Assembly (NCBI RefSeq): GCF_011030405.1
Contig: NZ_JAAJTJ010000009.1
Coordinates: forward strand, 1-64,000
Direction of reading: 5' to 3'
DNA length: 64,000 nt
Origin: Parapedobacter sp. SGR-10
Lineage (GTDB): Bacteria; Bacteroidota; Bacteroidia; Sphingobacteriales; Sphingobacteriaceae
Numbering within the stretch: position 1 is the stretch's first letter; every line of letters starts with the position of its first letter. Below are positions 16,700-25,181 of the stretch, piece by piece. Both the position numbers and the translations under genes were made by a program. Under the pieces are notes generated by a model. The model did no database searches, was not told the DNA's origin, and saw only the letters and a list, made by a program, of their open reading frames with translations.

Positions 16700-17437
16700 T
16701 TATTTAATCCTTCCCGCCCGAAATATAATCGGAAAGTTGACTTTTCGAACCTCGGATGAGCCCCAAGCTTTTTTTAGATCTTCGGAGATCTCATCCACGG
16801 GATTGTAACCGTTGGCGTCGTTGAAATGTCTAACGGCCGACCACGTGTTGAGGTATCCGAGCAGGTTGTCGAAATTCCAAATCTTGATATTGTTGATTTC
16901 GGGAGTTTCCAACTCACGAAAAGGAAAAGGGATGGTCTGATATTTCTCTTGGATGTATCGACGTTCAGAGTCCCAATATTTCCCTACAATGTCCGAATAT
17001 AGCGTACGGACGACTTGATCGATCTCCGGAGTGATGTTATTGAGCTCGTAACCTATAATGGCGATGATAGCATTCGATCTGGCCACACGCTTGACCTCAT
17101 CGTAGAACTCGTCAAAATCAAACCAATGTACAGCTTGAGCTGCTGTGATAAGATCGAAGCTGTCATCTCCAAAATCGGTGCTTTCAGCAGCTTGCAAGGA
17201 ATAATGGATGTTGTCGGCGAGGTAGGCATGCTCCAATTGGGATTGGCTGATGTCTGTAGCTTCTACATGGACAAATGTCTGTGCCAGTTCTCTAGCCACC
17301 TGTCCATTACCTGTTCCACAATCCCAAGCTTTTTGTTTTTCTTTCAGTAGCGGGTATAAAAAATCAAAGATGGCATGCGGATAGTCCGGACGAAATCGGG
17401 CATACTGGTCAGATATGTTTGAAAAGTGATCTTTCAT
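16700..17437 (-). CDS. Class I SAM-dependent methyltransferase
   Basis: A 245-residue methyltransferase with motif I WDCGTGNGQVAREL (about 40-53), acidic motif II VEATDIS, and FDLITAAQAVHWFDFDEFY, typical of the UbiE/COQ5-like or trans-aconitate methyltransferase branch. The substrate cannot be deduced. It is convergent with the DUF3307 gene (4-nt gap) and in the same direction as the RecD-like helicase. Confidence 0.88.
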   Translation of the reverse strand: MKDHFSNISDQYARFRPDYPHAIFDFLYPLLKEKQKAWDCGTGNGQVARELAQTFVHVEATDISQSQLEHAYLADNIHYSLQAAESTDFGDDSFDLITAAQAVHWFDFDEFYDEVKRVARSNAIIAIIGYELNNITPEIDQVVRTLYSDIVGKYWDSERRYIQEKYQTIPFPFRELETPEINNIKIWNFDNLLGYLNTWSAVRHFNDANGYNPVDEISEDLKKAWGSSEVRKVNFPIIFRAGRIK

Positions 17438-17515
17438 GGCACAACATCTTTACCGTAAATCTACTAAAAAACAATACTCGTATAAATATAAGAAAAAAAT
17501 ATTGTATTGGAATCT

Positions 17516-18937
17516 CTATTCATAAAACTTACTGTTGAAGTTGACCAAAAAAAGTTCCTGTGTAGCACGTGTAATGGCTGTGTACAACCACCTCATAAAT
17601 TCGGTGTTCAGCATTTCGTCCGTCATATAGCCCTGATCGATAAACACCAAAGGCCACTGTCCCCCTTGTGCCTTATGGCAGGTAATGGCATAGGCAAATT
17701 TTATCTGCAAAGCATTGTAATAGGGATCTTTTTTTATAGCTTCCAATCTATCCTTTTTTAGAGGGATGTCCTCATAGTCCAAGGCAATGTTTTCGTAGAG
17801 CTTTTGCTGCTGATCGTAAGGCAATTGGGGTGCCTCTGCGTAAAGGCTGTCCAACAACACTCTGCATTTGACCGTGTCACCTTCGTTGTTGTCCAAAAAT
17901 TCCAAATCTAGGTCGGCAAACCGAAACCCATGCATATCGTGTATATTGCTGACTTTTCGGATGCTAGCCATGTCACCATTTGCGATAAATCCTACATGTT
18001 TTTCGTCATGCTGTTGCAACCAGTAGTAATTGTTGCGCACCACCATGACTATATCCCCACCTGTGATCTCCTCGTCCCGAAAGAGGATTTGATTTCGGAT
18101 ATGGCGGTTATAGAGATTGGCAGACTTGTTCGATCGACAGATCACCATGGTATTCTCTATGCCGTACTTATCATATGCATAATGCAATCCTTCTACCAAT
18201 CGTTCGCCGGACATGCTGTAAACGTCTTTAAAACCTTTTGTAACGAAATTTGGATAGGTGTACGCCGGATTCTCATCTTCCAAACGGATTTCGTTCCTGA
18301 TTTTTGTCGCATTGAAGAGGATACCTGAATTTTTCTCTTGCCTCACCACCTCGGTGAGTTCATAGGTATATGTTGTCAACCCAAATTCATTGTCCAGGAT
18401 ATCCGGATCTAAGGCGGGACTATTGGCCAGGCCGACAGGGGGTAATTGAGCCGTGTCGCCGACGAACATCAAAATACAGTTTTCGCCCGATCGTACATAC
18501 GTAATCAAATCTTGCAACAGCCCATTGGAAAAGAGACTCACACCTTCGTCAGATATCATAGAGGCCTCATCTACAATAAACAAAGTGTTTTCATGTATAT
18601 TTTCTGCTAAGCTAAAATCAAGCTGAATGGTCGCGGCATTCTTCTTCCTGTATATTTTTTTGTGTACAGTCAGTGCATTCCGTCCAGAGTAATGGGACAT
18701 GACTTTGGCAGCCCGACCCGTTGGCGCAAGCAATACGCTGCGTTTGTTCAATCGAGGTAAGGATTTGACCAAAGCGCTGATGATGGTTGTCTTGCCCGTT
18801 CCGGCATATCCTTTTAATATGAAACAAGATTCTGTATCGAATGTATGAAGGAAATCGCCGATCATTTTTAGCGCTTGTTCCTGTTGGAAAGTAGCTTGCC
18901 AAGCAAAATTGGATAATAGAAGACTTTTTATGGACAC
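17516..18937 (-). CDS. RecD-like ATP-dependent DNA helicase
   Basis: A superfamily 1 helicase of about 473 residues, shorter than RecD2 and lacking its N-terminal extension. Motifs are Walker A GYAGTGKTT, FIVDEASMIS (motif II), FVGDTAQLPPVG (motif III), ELTEVVRQ (motif IV), a UvrD-like C-terminal domain, AITCHKAQGGQW (motif V) and YTAITRATQELFLV (motif VI). The frame opens with a TTG at 18943, but that codon lies inside a predicted -7 element. I therefore favour the GTG at 18937, which would be leaderless. A role in repair or replication is inferred. Confidence 0.88.
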   Translation of the reverse strand: MSIKSLLLSNFAWQATFQQEQALKMIGDFLHTFDTESCFILKGYAGTGKTTIISALVKSLPRLNKRSVLLAPTGRAAKVMSHYSGRNALTVHKKIYRKKNAATIQLDFSLAENIHENTLFIVDEASMISDEGVSLFSNGLLQDLITYVRSGENCILMFVGDTAQLPPVGLANSPALDPDILDNEFGLTTYTYELTEVVRQEKNSGILFNATKIRNEIRLEDENPAYTYPNFVTKGFKDVYSMSGERLVEGLHYAYDKYGIENTMVICRSNKSANLYNRHIRNQILFRDEEITGGDIVMVVRNNYYWLQQHDEKHVGFIANGDMASIRKVSNIHDMHGFRFADLDLEFLDNNEGDTVKCRVLLDSLYAEAPQLPYDQQQKLYENIALDYEDIPLKKDRLEAIKKDPYYNALQIKFAYAITCHKAQGGQWPLVFIDQGYMTDEMLNTEFMRWLYTAITRATQELFLVNFNSKFYE

Positions 18938-18940
18938 ACC

Positions 18941-18970
18941 CAAAGTTATCTAAAAGGTTTGTCAATTCAA
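18941..18970 (-). promoter_or_regulatory. Predicted promoter of the RecD-like helicase gene
   Basis: On the minus strand TTG (plus 18968-18970), a 19-nt spacer and TAACTTTG (plus 18941-18948) match the Bacteroidota consensus exactly. Transcription would begin about 4-7 nt further on, at or next to the GTG start. Confidence 0.6.
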
Positions 18971-18988
18971 TTGTAAAAGCTAATTTTG
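18959..18988 (+). promoter_or_regulatory. Predicted promoter of the DUF3822-rsmD-coaD genes
   Basis: TTG (18959-18961), a 19-nt spacer and TAATTTTG (18981-18988) match the consensus. The element interleaves with the divergent helicase promoter and lies 40 nt before the DUF3822 ATG. Confidence 0.6.
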
Positions 18989-19028
18989 TTTAACGGGAAA
19001 AATCCTGTCAACAAAAATAAAAGCTTAG

Positions 19029-19826
19029 ATGAATTATACTTCGGAAGATTTTCGTATCCAATATATCTCGACTTATACCTTATATATCCATACGGACTTG
19101 GTTTATGATCAGCTTGTTGTGGTCAATGATGACCATCAAGTCGTGTTATTGATGATATACCATCGGGAGAATCCATCGCAGGAGGCTATGAAAATACTGG
19201 GTCTGCCTTTCCCGTCTGTCTATGTGGTGTTGGCGCATCAAAATTTGGTTTGGGTTCCCAAGGAAGTATTTGAAGAGGAAAAGAAAGCCGTTTTTACACC
19301 TTTTTTTGACCATTCGGAAACTTCCCATATCTTTTCAAAAGATATAGACAATCTGGGGATTACGGCGCTGTACGAATTTGATGTTTTGCAGATAAACCGT
19401 TGGAAGGCACTCTTTCCGCAGGCTCGATTTGTACCGGTTTTTGAAGTCGTATTGAAGCAGGCACAACTCCAGATTCCAATTGAAGGTAAGGTATTGGGGG
19501 TACATGTGTACAATCATAAAATTGATCTTTTTGTATTTGTAAACGGCACGTTTCAATTCTACAACAGTTTTGAAGCCAGTACTGCAGACGACTTGAGCTA
19601 CTTCGTTTTGCAGCTATTCAAGCAGTTCGATATAGATCAGCAGGTCGAAAAAATCCTACTGAGTGGGACGGACCTCCAATCGGATTGGGCAAAGCGTTTG
19701 ACCAATTATACGGGCAATCTAGAATTAGCCAAATCAAAGAACCGATGGTCGTCTACCACGGTAGATGTCGGAGAGAAAGTGGATACATTGGGTGTGTTGA
19801 TAGATTCGGTATTATGCGCATCATAG
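19029..19826 (+). CDS. DUF3822 family protein
   Basis: A 265-residue protein of the Bacteroidota-specific DUF3822 family. It has an actin/ASKHA-like appearance in its second half (GVHVYNHKIDLFVFVNGTFQFYN and a later LLSG(T) segment), which is inference. It overlaps rsmD by 13 nt, and the DUF3822-rsmD-coaD order is common in this phylum, hinting at a role near ribosome or coenzyme A functions. No catalytic motif is recognised. Confidence 0.85.
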   Translation: MNYTSEDFRIQYISTYTLYIHTDLVYDQLVVVNDDHQVVLLMIYHRENPSQEAMKILGLPFPSVYVVLAHQNLVWVPKEVFEEEKKAVFTPFFDHSETSHIFSKDIDNLGITALYEFDVLQINRWKALFPQARFVPVFEVVLKQAQLQIPIEGKVLGVHVYNHKIDLFVFVNGTFQFYNSFEASTADDLSYFVLQLFKQFDIDQQVEKILLSGTDLQSDWAKRLTNYTGNLELAKSKNRWSSTTVDVGEKVDTLGVLIDSVLCAS

Positions 19827-20347
19827 GTGGACGGTTGAGAGGCTTACGATTGAATCCTCCAAATGATTTGCCAGTACGTCCTACGACAGATTTGGCAAAG
19901 GAAGCTCTGTTCAATATATTGCAAAATCAGTTGGATTGGGAAGGATTGAAATGTCTGGATCTGTGTTGTGGGACAGGAAACATATCCTTCGAGTTGGCTT
20001 CGCGTGGTGTACAGTCTGTTGATGCCGTTGACCTGCACATGAAATGTCTTTTGTATATTAAGGATATGTGCAAAAAGCATGGTATAGACAATGTCGTTAC
20101 CGGAAAGGCGGATATGTTTCAATATATACATTCTTGTAAGAAAAGGTATGATTTTATATTTACGGATCCTCCATACGATGTGGGTCAGCTTTCACAACTT
20201 CCCAAATTGATATTTGAGAGGGGATTGTTGACAGAAGGAGGGCTGTTGGTCGTAGAGCATCCATCCATGCGAAAGATGGTCGGACATCCTGCTTTTGTGG
20301 AAACCCGAAAATATGGTTATTCATCCTTTAGTTTTTATCAAAATTGA
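19814..20347 (+). CDS. rsmD: 16S rRNA (guanine(966)-N(2))-methyltransferase
   Basis: RsmD methylates G966 of 16S rRNA. The 177-residue protein has MRIIGGRLRGLRL, the PTTDLAKEALFNIL segment, SAM motif LDLCCGTGNISFELASRG and the catalytic FTDPPYD (N/DPPY). The ATG at 19814 fits homologues. The upstream frame to 19685 is only overlap with DUF3822. Its stop is 5 nt before the coaD start. Confidence 0.94.
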   Translation: MRIIGGRLRGLRLNPPNDLPVRPTTDLAKEALFNILQNQLDWEGLKCLDLCCGTGNISFELASRGVQSVDAVDLHMKCLLYIKDMCKKHGIDNVVTGKADMFQYIHSCKKRYDFIFTDPPYDVGQLSQLPKLIFERGLLTEGGLLVVEHPSMRKMVGHPAFVETRKYGYSSFSFYQN

Positions 20348-20352
20348 TTGAC

Positions 20353-20835
20353 ATGAAAATAGCAGTATTTCCAGGTTCTTTTGATCCTTTTACCTTGGCG
20401 CATAAAGATATTGTCGATAGGGGAGCCGAGTTGTTCGATAGAATCGTCATTGCGATAGGTATCAATACAACCAAGAAGGGATTGATGGAATATGAGCAGC
20501 GGCTTACAGCGATAAAGGAGGTGTATGCCGACAACCCGAAAGTTGAAGCAGTCATTTTTACGGGATTGACGGTCAATTATTGTCAGTCCATAGGAGCAAA
20601 TTATATCCTTCGCGGCTTGCGTAATGGGAAGGATCTGGAATATGAAAATGCTATTGCACAAAATAATTTTATGCTTGCCCCACAGGTCGAAACCTACTTT
20701 TTGTTGAGTAGGGGTGATAAGGCACATATTTCTTCCACTATTGTGCGGGAGATACTGGCAAATAACGGAAAGATTGACCACTTGGTACCCAAAGAAGTGC
20801 TTGCAGTGTTGAATCTGGACTCTGCAAAAAAATAG
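20353..20835 (+). CDS. coaD: Phosphopantetheine adenylyltransferase
   Basis: CoaD makes dephospho-CoA from 4'-phosphopantetheine and ATP. The 160-residue protein begins MKIAVFPGSFDPFTLAHKD, which holds the TxGH-like nucleotidyltransferase site (here TLAH). RGLRNGKDLEYE and the ISSTIVREI motif are also present. An in-frame TTG nine bases upstream is ignored in favour of the ATG. It follows rsmD closely and precedes oxyR by 7 nt. Confidence 0.95.
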   Translation: MKIAVFPGSFDPFTLAHKDIVDRGAELFDRIVIAIGINTTKKGLMEYEQRLTAIKEVYADNPKVEAVIFTGLTVNYCQSIGANYILRGLRNGKDLEYENAIAQNNFMLAPQVETYFLLSRGDKAHISSTIVREILANNGKIDHLVPKEVLAVLNLDSAKK

Positions 20836-20842
20836 TGAAATC

Positions 20843-21784
20843 ATGACACTGGTTCAACTGGAATATATAGTCGCTGTAGACACTTACAAAAGTTTTGTTT
20901 CAGCAGCCGAGAAGTGCTTTGTCACACAACCTACATTGAGCATGCAGATACAAAAGCTGGAAGATGCGCTAGGGGTCAAGATATTCGACCGTAGCCGTCA
21001 GCCTATCATCACGACAGAAGTCGGGGAGCGTATCGTGCAGCAGGCCCGTGTCATCCTGACCGAAAGCAAAAAAATACAAGAAATCATCCAGGTCGAAAAG
21101 GGTGAAATATCAGGTGAATTAAAATTGGGAGTCATCCCAACTCTTGCTCCTTACCTGATGCCGGATATTATCACCATATTCATGCAGAAGTATCCTAACG
21201 TGCAGCTTCAGATATGGGAACACACGACTGAAAGAATTATCCAGGAGTTGAAGCAGGGTTTTTTGGACTGTGGGATATTATCTACTCCACTCCATGAGAG
21301 TGCTATTGAGGAAATCCCCTTGTTTTATGAACCTTTTGTAGCTTATGTGTCCGAAAAAAGCGATCTGTATAAGAAGAAGGTATTAAATCCCGAGGATATT
21401 GCCGAGGAAAAACTGTGGCTGCTTAATGAAGGTCATTGTATGCGAGGACAGGTGTTGAGTATTTGTAGTTACAAGCACAATCAATCTTCTGCAGGAACAT
21501 TTGCGTATAATACCGGAAGTGTGGAGACTCTCAAGCGTATGGTCGACATCAACTCTGGGGTCACGATACTGCCCGAACTCAGTATTGCTGATTATGACGA
21601 GGACCAACTGTCTCATATCCGGTATTTCAAATCACCGGAGCCCGTGCGTGAAATCAGTATTGTGACCACACAAAATTACGTCAAAAAACAGGCTGTGACA
21701 AGTTTGAAAAATGAAATCCTCGAAATCATCCCGGAACGTTTTAAGACCAAAAAGAAAAAAGAGGTCATGGGGTTTGAGTTGTGA
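20843..21784 (+). CDS. oxyR: Hydrogen-peroxide-sensing LysR regulator OxyR
   Basis: A 313-residue LysR-type regulator. The N-terminal winged helix-turn-helix (residues 1-60, SFVSAAEKCFVTQPTLSMQIQKLE) is followed by the substrate domain. The sensor motif GHCMRGQVLSIC places cysteines at residues 199 and 208, the same positions and spacing as the redox pair of E. coli OxyR. This supports peroxide sensing rather than a generic LysR role. It lies 7 nt after coaD. No catalase or ahpC target lies in the window. Confidence 0.93.
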   Translation: MTLVQLEYIVAVDTYKSFVSAAEKCFVTQPTLSMQIQKLEDALGVKIFDRSRQPIITTEVGERIVQQARVILTESKKIQEIIQVEKGEISGELKLGVIPTLAPYLMPDIITIFMQKYPNVQLQIWEHTTERIIQELKQGFLDCGILSTPLHESAIEEIPLFYEPFVAYVSEKSDLYKKKVLNPEDIAEEKLWLLNEGHCMRGQVLSICSYKHNQSSAGTFAYNTGSVETLKRMVDINSGVTILPELSIADYDEDQLSHIRYFKSPEPVREISIVTTQNYVKKQAVTSLKNEILEIIPERFKTKKKKEVMGFEL

Positions 21785-21793
21785 TGTTGGTTA

Positions 21794-21825
21794 TTGCTGT
21801 TTTTCCTTACAAAACCCTATCTTTG
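21794..21825 (+). promoter_or_regulatory. pheT: Predicted pheT promoter
   Basis: TTG (21794-21796), a 21-nt spacer and TATCTTTG (21818-21825) fit the Bacteroidota consensus, 21 nt before the pheT ATG. Confidence 0.6.
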
Positions 21826-21846
21826 TATCCTCAAAAACATTAGAAA

Positions 21847-24243
21847 ATGAATATTTCTTACAATTGGCTTAAGAATTATCTTAATATAGACAAAACACCG
21901 GATGAGCTTTCCTTGATCTTGACAGACATCGGTCTGGAAGTCGAAGCGGTAGAGAAAGTACAGGCTATACCGGGTGGGCTTGAAGGTCTGATCGTCGGAG
22001 AAGTGCTGACAGCTGAACAGCATCCCAATGCAGATAAACTTCGTGTGACGACAGTTAATGTCGGAAATGCTGAACCCTTGCACATCGTCTGCGGAGCGCC
22101 CAATTGCCGAGCAGGGTTGAAAGTCATTGTGGCTACGGTAGGTACGACGTGTCACCCCATTTCGGGAGACCCTTTTAAAATTACTAAATCCAAAATCCGT
22201 GGGGAAGTATCCGAAGGCATGTTGTGCGGTGAGGATGAAATAGGGTTGGGGATGTCTCATGCAGGTATTGTTGAACTTCCTGTAGAGGCTAAGGTAGGTT
22301 CTTTGGTCAAGGAGTTTTACCAAATTGAGGATGATTATCGCTTTGAAATCGGCCTTACCCCCAATCGTGCCGATGCAGCTTCCCATTTGGGGGTCGCACG
22401 GGATTTGGCAGCCTATTTTCGCAGTACATATGATCTGCCGAATATAGAGATTTTCCAAGAAGGGCGTCTTTCTGAAGGGACGGTAGTTGCTGTGGAGGAT
22501 AACGAGGCTTGTCCACGTTATTCGGGAATCAATATTTCTGGCGTACAGGTGGGCGAATCACCAGATTGGCTAAAAGAGAAATTGCAGGCTATAGGTATTC
22601 GAACGATCAACAATATCGTCGATGTGACCAACTATGTACTGCATGATTTGGGTCAACCCTTGCATGCATTTGATGCCGCTATGATAGCTGGAAATAAAGT
22701 GGTTGTAAGAAAGGCACAGGAAGACGAACTGTTTGTGACGCTGGATGGGGTCGAGCGGAAATTGTCTTCTGAGGATTTGATCATTGCCGATGCAGAAAAA
22801 CCTATGTGCATTGCAGGGGTATTCGGTGGAGAATATTCGGGAGTGACCGAAAGCACGACGGATATCTTTTTGGAGTCTGCTTATTTTAATCCGGTTTCGG
22901 TACGCAAGACATCCAAACGACATGTTTTGAAAACGGATTCTTCTTTCCGTTTCGAACGGGGCACAGATCCCAACATGACAGTTTTCGCGTTGAAACGTGC
23001 GGCTTTGCTCATACGGGAAGTTGCCGGGGGCACGGTGTCGTCGACTATTAAGGATATTTATCCTGCGCCCGTTCCTCCATTTGCGTTTACTGTCAGCTAC
23101 AAAAACGTGCAACGTCTGATCGGTAAGGAAATTCCGGCAGAAGAAATCAAAGAAATCATCCTGGCGTTGGGTATAGCCATCACGGCTGAAAACGGGGACT
23201 CTATTCAGGTGGAAGTACCGGCTTATAAAGTGGATGTGACGCGTGAAGTAGATGTGATCGAAGAAGTGTTGCGTATATACGGGTACAATAATATTGAGTT
23301 GAAGTCACAGATATTGGCTTCGCTCAATACGCAGGAAAAACCGGACAAGGAAGTGGTGCTGAACCAAATTGCCGATCTGCTGATAGCTAATGGTTACCGT
23401 GAGATATTGTCCAACTCTTTGACCAAACTGTCCTATACAGATGACGAGGCTACGGCTGTACGATTATTGAATCCGTTGAGCTCAGATTTGGAAATCATGC
23501 GACAAAACCTGTTGTATTCGGTGTTGACCGCGGTAGAATACAATCAAAAGCGTAAGGCTACAGACTTGAAAGTATTTGAATACGGTAAGACCTATCATCT
23601 TAAAGAAGAAGGCTACGAAGAAAAACAACGGTTGGCGTTGGGTATAGTGGGGAAGCAATTGGCTGAACAATGGAACCATGATGCCAAAGCTGTCAGTTTT
23701 TATACATTGAAGGCAGCTGTCGACGCTATCGTGAAGCGTCTGAAAATAGACAATCTGCAGATCGAAGAGACAGGCAATAAGGATCTGGCCTATGGATTGG
23801 ATTATTTGAAAGGGCAGAAGGTGTTGGTATCCTTGGGGGCTGTTTCGTCCGAAGCGATGGGCAAAGCAGATGTGGATGGACAGGTTTATTTTGCCGATTT
23901 TGATTGGGATTTGGTACTGAAAGCTATTCGTAAAAATTCTATAAAATACAGGGAGGTATCTAAATATCCGGCGGTGCGTCGGGATTTGGCTCTATTGGTG
24001 GACGAAGCTGTTACGTTTGAGCAATTGAAGACTGTTGCTACGAAAACAGAGCGTAAACTATTGAAAGAGGTCAATATCTTTGATGTCTACAAAGGCGATA
24101 AACTTCCTAAAGGCAAAAAGTCTTATGCACTGAGTTTTACGATTCAAGATGAAGAAAAAACGCTGAATGATAAACAAATTGATAGCATTATTCAAAAATT
24201 AATTGTTAACTTTGAGAAAGAGACGGGCGCAATAGTGCGTTAA
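21847..24243 (+). CDS. pheT: Phenylalanine--tRNA ligase beta subunit
   Basis: PheT pairs with PheS to charge tRNA-Phe. The 798-residue protein has all expected parts: the N-terminal MNISYNWLKNYL, an EMAP/OB tRNA-binding domain (about 40-150, HPNADKLRVTTVNVG), B3/B4 editing domain with GVARDLAAYF, HPLG-like DVTNYVLHDLGQPLHAFD, the B5 domain, a catalytic-like core, and the C-terminal ferredoxin-fold anticodon-binding domain (KYPAVRRDLALLVDE). pheS is not in the window. Confidence 0.97.
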   Translation: MNISYNWLKNYLNIDKTPDELSLILTDIGLEVEAVEKVQAIPGGLEGLIVGEVLTAEQHPNADKLRVTTVNVGNAEPLHIVCGAPNCRAGLKVIVATVGTTCHPISGDPFKITKSKIRGEVSEGMLCGEDEIGLGMSHAGIVELPVEAKVGSLVKEFYQIEDDYRFEIGLTPNRADAASHLGVARDLAAYFRSTYDLPNIEIFQEGRLSEGTVVAVEDNEACPRYSGINISGVQVGESPDWLKEKLQAIGIRTINNIVDVTNYVLHDLGQPLHAFDAAMIAGNKVVVRKAQEDELFVTLDGVERKLSSEDLIIADAEKPMCIAGVFGGEYSGVTESTTDIFLESAYFNPVSVRKTSKRHVLKTDSSFRFERGTDPNMTVFALKRAALLIREVAGGTVSSTIKDIYPAPVPPFAFTVSYKNVQRLIGKEIPAEEIKEIILALGIAITAENGDSIQVEVPAYKVDVTREVDVIEEVLRIYGYNNIELKSQILASLNTQEKPDKEVVLNQIADLLIANGYREILSNSLTKLSYTDDEATAVRLLNPLSSDLEIMRQNLLYSVLTAVEYNQKRKATDLKVFEYGKTYHLKEEGYEEKQRLALGIVGKQLAEQWNHDAKAVSFYTLKAAVDAIVKRLKIDNLQIEETGNKDLAYGLDYLKGQKVLVSLGAVSSEAMGKADVDGQVYFADFDWDLVLKAIRKNSIKYREVSKYPAVRRDLALLVDEAVTFEQLKTVATKTERKLLKEVNIFDVYKGDKLPKGKKSYALSFTIQDEEKTLNDKQIDSIIQKLIVNFEKETGAIVR

Positions 24244-24277
24244 AGGCTCATTGATATAATTTAATTGCGAAGAGAGT

Positions 24278-24586
24278 ATGGCATCACTATCGGCACAAAT
24301 GGATGTTATCGTTGGGAAAACGAGGAACTTGATTCAATTGTGCGAGACTTTACAAGAAGAAAATGACCTGTTGAGATTAGAGTTGCAGTCGATGCAGGTG
24401 GCTTTTCAGACTAGTAAGGACAAAATTACCCAGCTTGAGGAAAAGTTGAAAGCAGTAGCGGTCGCAAAGTCCTTGGAGGAAGGCGAGGTGGATAAGGAAG
24501 CCATAAATGAAAAAATACTTGACACAAAACAAAAAATTAACGATTTTGTGCGAGAAATAGATAGATGTATAAACTTGTTGAAGTAG
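24278..24586 (+). CDS. Coiled-coil protein upstream of zapA
   Basis: A 102-residue, almost wholly alpha-helical protein with heptad-like repeats (LIQLCETLQEENDLLRLELQSMQ, TQLEEKL) and a C-terminal KINDFVREIDRCINLL. It lies between pheT and zapA, a conserved order in Bacteroidota. The size and coiled coil recall ZapB-like division proteins that bind ZapA, but this is inference from form and context. Confidence 0.75.
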   Translation: MASLSAQMDVIVGKTRNLIQLCETLQEENDLLRLELQSMQVAFQTSKDKITQLEEKLKAVAVAKSLEEGEVDKEAINEKILDTKQKINDFVREIDRCINLLK

Positions 24587-24640
24587 TAGGGATGGTTTTT
24601 GAAGGGAGAATAGGTTTATAACGTTATTAAGCTCGAAAAA

Positions 24641-24931
24641 ATGGGAGAGATTTCCATAAAAATAAATATCGCTGATCGAGTATATCCATTGCGGATAGAG
24701 GCAGAGGAAGAAGAGGTTATACGCCATGCAGCGAAATTGATAAATGAGAGAATGAAGGAATTGCAAGAGAATTATGCAGTTCGTGATAAGCAGGATTTGC
24801 TGTCTATGTGTGTGTTGCAGTATGCTACAGGCATGATCAAGGCAGAGAAGAATGTTCAGAACAGTGACATTGGCCTGCAACAGTCGGTTCATGAATTGGA
24901 TAGTCTTCTTACGGATTTCTTTAACAAATAA
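24641..24931 (+). CDS. zapA: Cell division protein ZapA
   Basis: A 96-residue ZapA-family protein that promotes FtsZ bundling at the septum. It shows the typical start SIKINIADRVYPLRIEAEEE, the helical AAKLINERMKEL segment and a C-terminal coiled coil. It lies 54 nt after the coiled-coil gene and just before the 6S-like RNA, a neighbourhood also seen for ssrS in other bacteria. Confidence 0.88.
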   Translation: MGEISIKINIADRVYPLRIEAEEEEVIRHAAKLINERMKELQENYAVRDKQDLLSMCVLQYATGMIKAEKNVQNSDIGLQQSVHELDSLLTDFFNK

Positions 24932-24964
24932 ATCGTTCTTTATAGAGCTGCATAACGACGAATT

Positions 24965-25139
24965 TACCGCAATTAAATTCGGGTTGTCACTATTTTAAAC
25001 TTAACGCTTCAATATCACGAGCATTAACAAGACGAAGGCCATTTTGCGAAAGCCATCTGGGTCATGGTCACAAGCTCAAATCATGTGAATGGAAGTTTAA
25101 TAATACATGGTACCTGAAATTTAGTTGCGGTTTTTTTTT
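24965..25139 (+). ncRNA. ssrS: 6S RNA candidate
   Basis: No protein fits the 250-base gap between zapA and rny. It holds a long-range stem: CCGCAATTAAATTC at 24967-24980 pairs with GAAATTTAGTTGCGG near 25116-25130 (about 13 bp with one bulge and one G-U pair), and nine T follow at 25131-25139 as a terminator. The roughly 165-nt rod-like molecule with an inner region of shorter helices fits 6S RNA, which binds the housekeeping RNA polymerase holoenzyme. ssrS is often near zapA, and a 6S form is known from Flavobacteriia. The 5' end is uncertain. Confidence 0.65.
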
Positions 25140-25181
25140 ACCGTAGAATATAATGTAAATAATAAATTAGTAATAATAAAT

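Noticed and set aside
21817..22458. 213-residue open frame antisense to pheT
   Set aside because: It overlaps the conserved PheT tRNA-binding domain and the predicted pheT promoter. It has no family features.
24932..25181. Small protein gene between zapA and rny
   Set aside because: No open frame with a good start was seen. The long-range stem and T tract favour a non-coding RNA.
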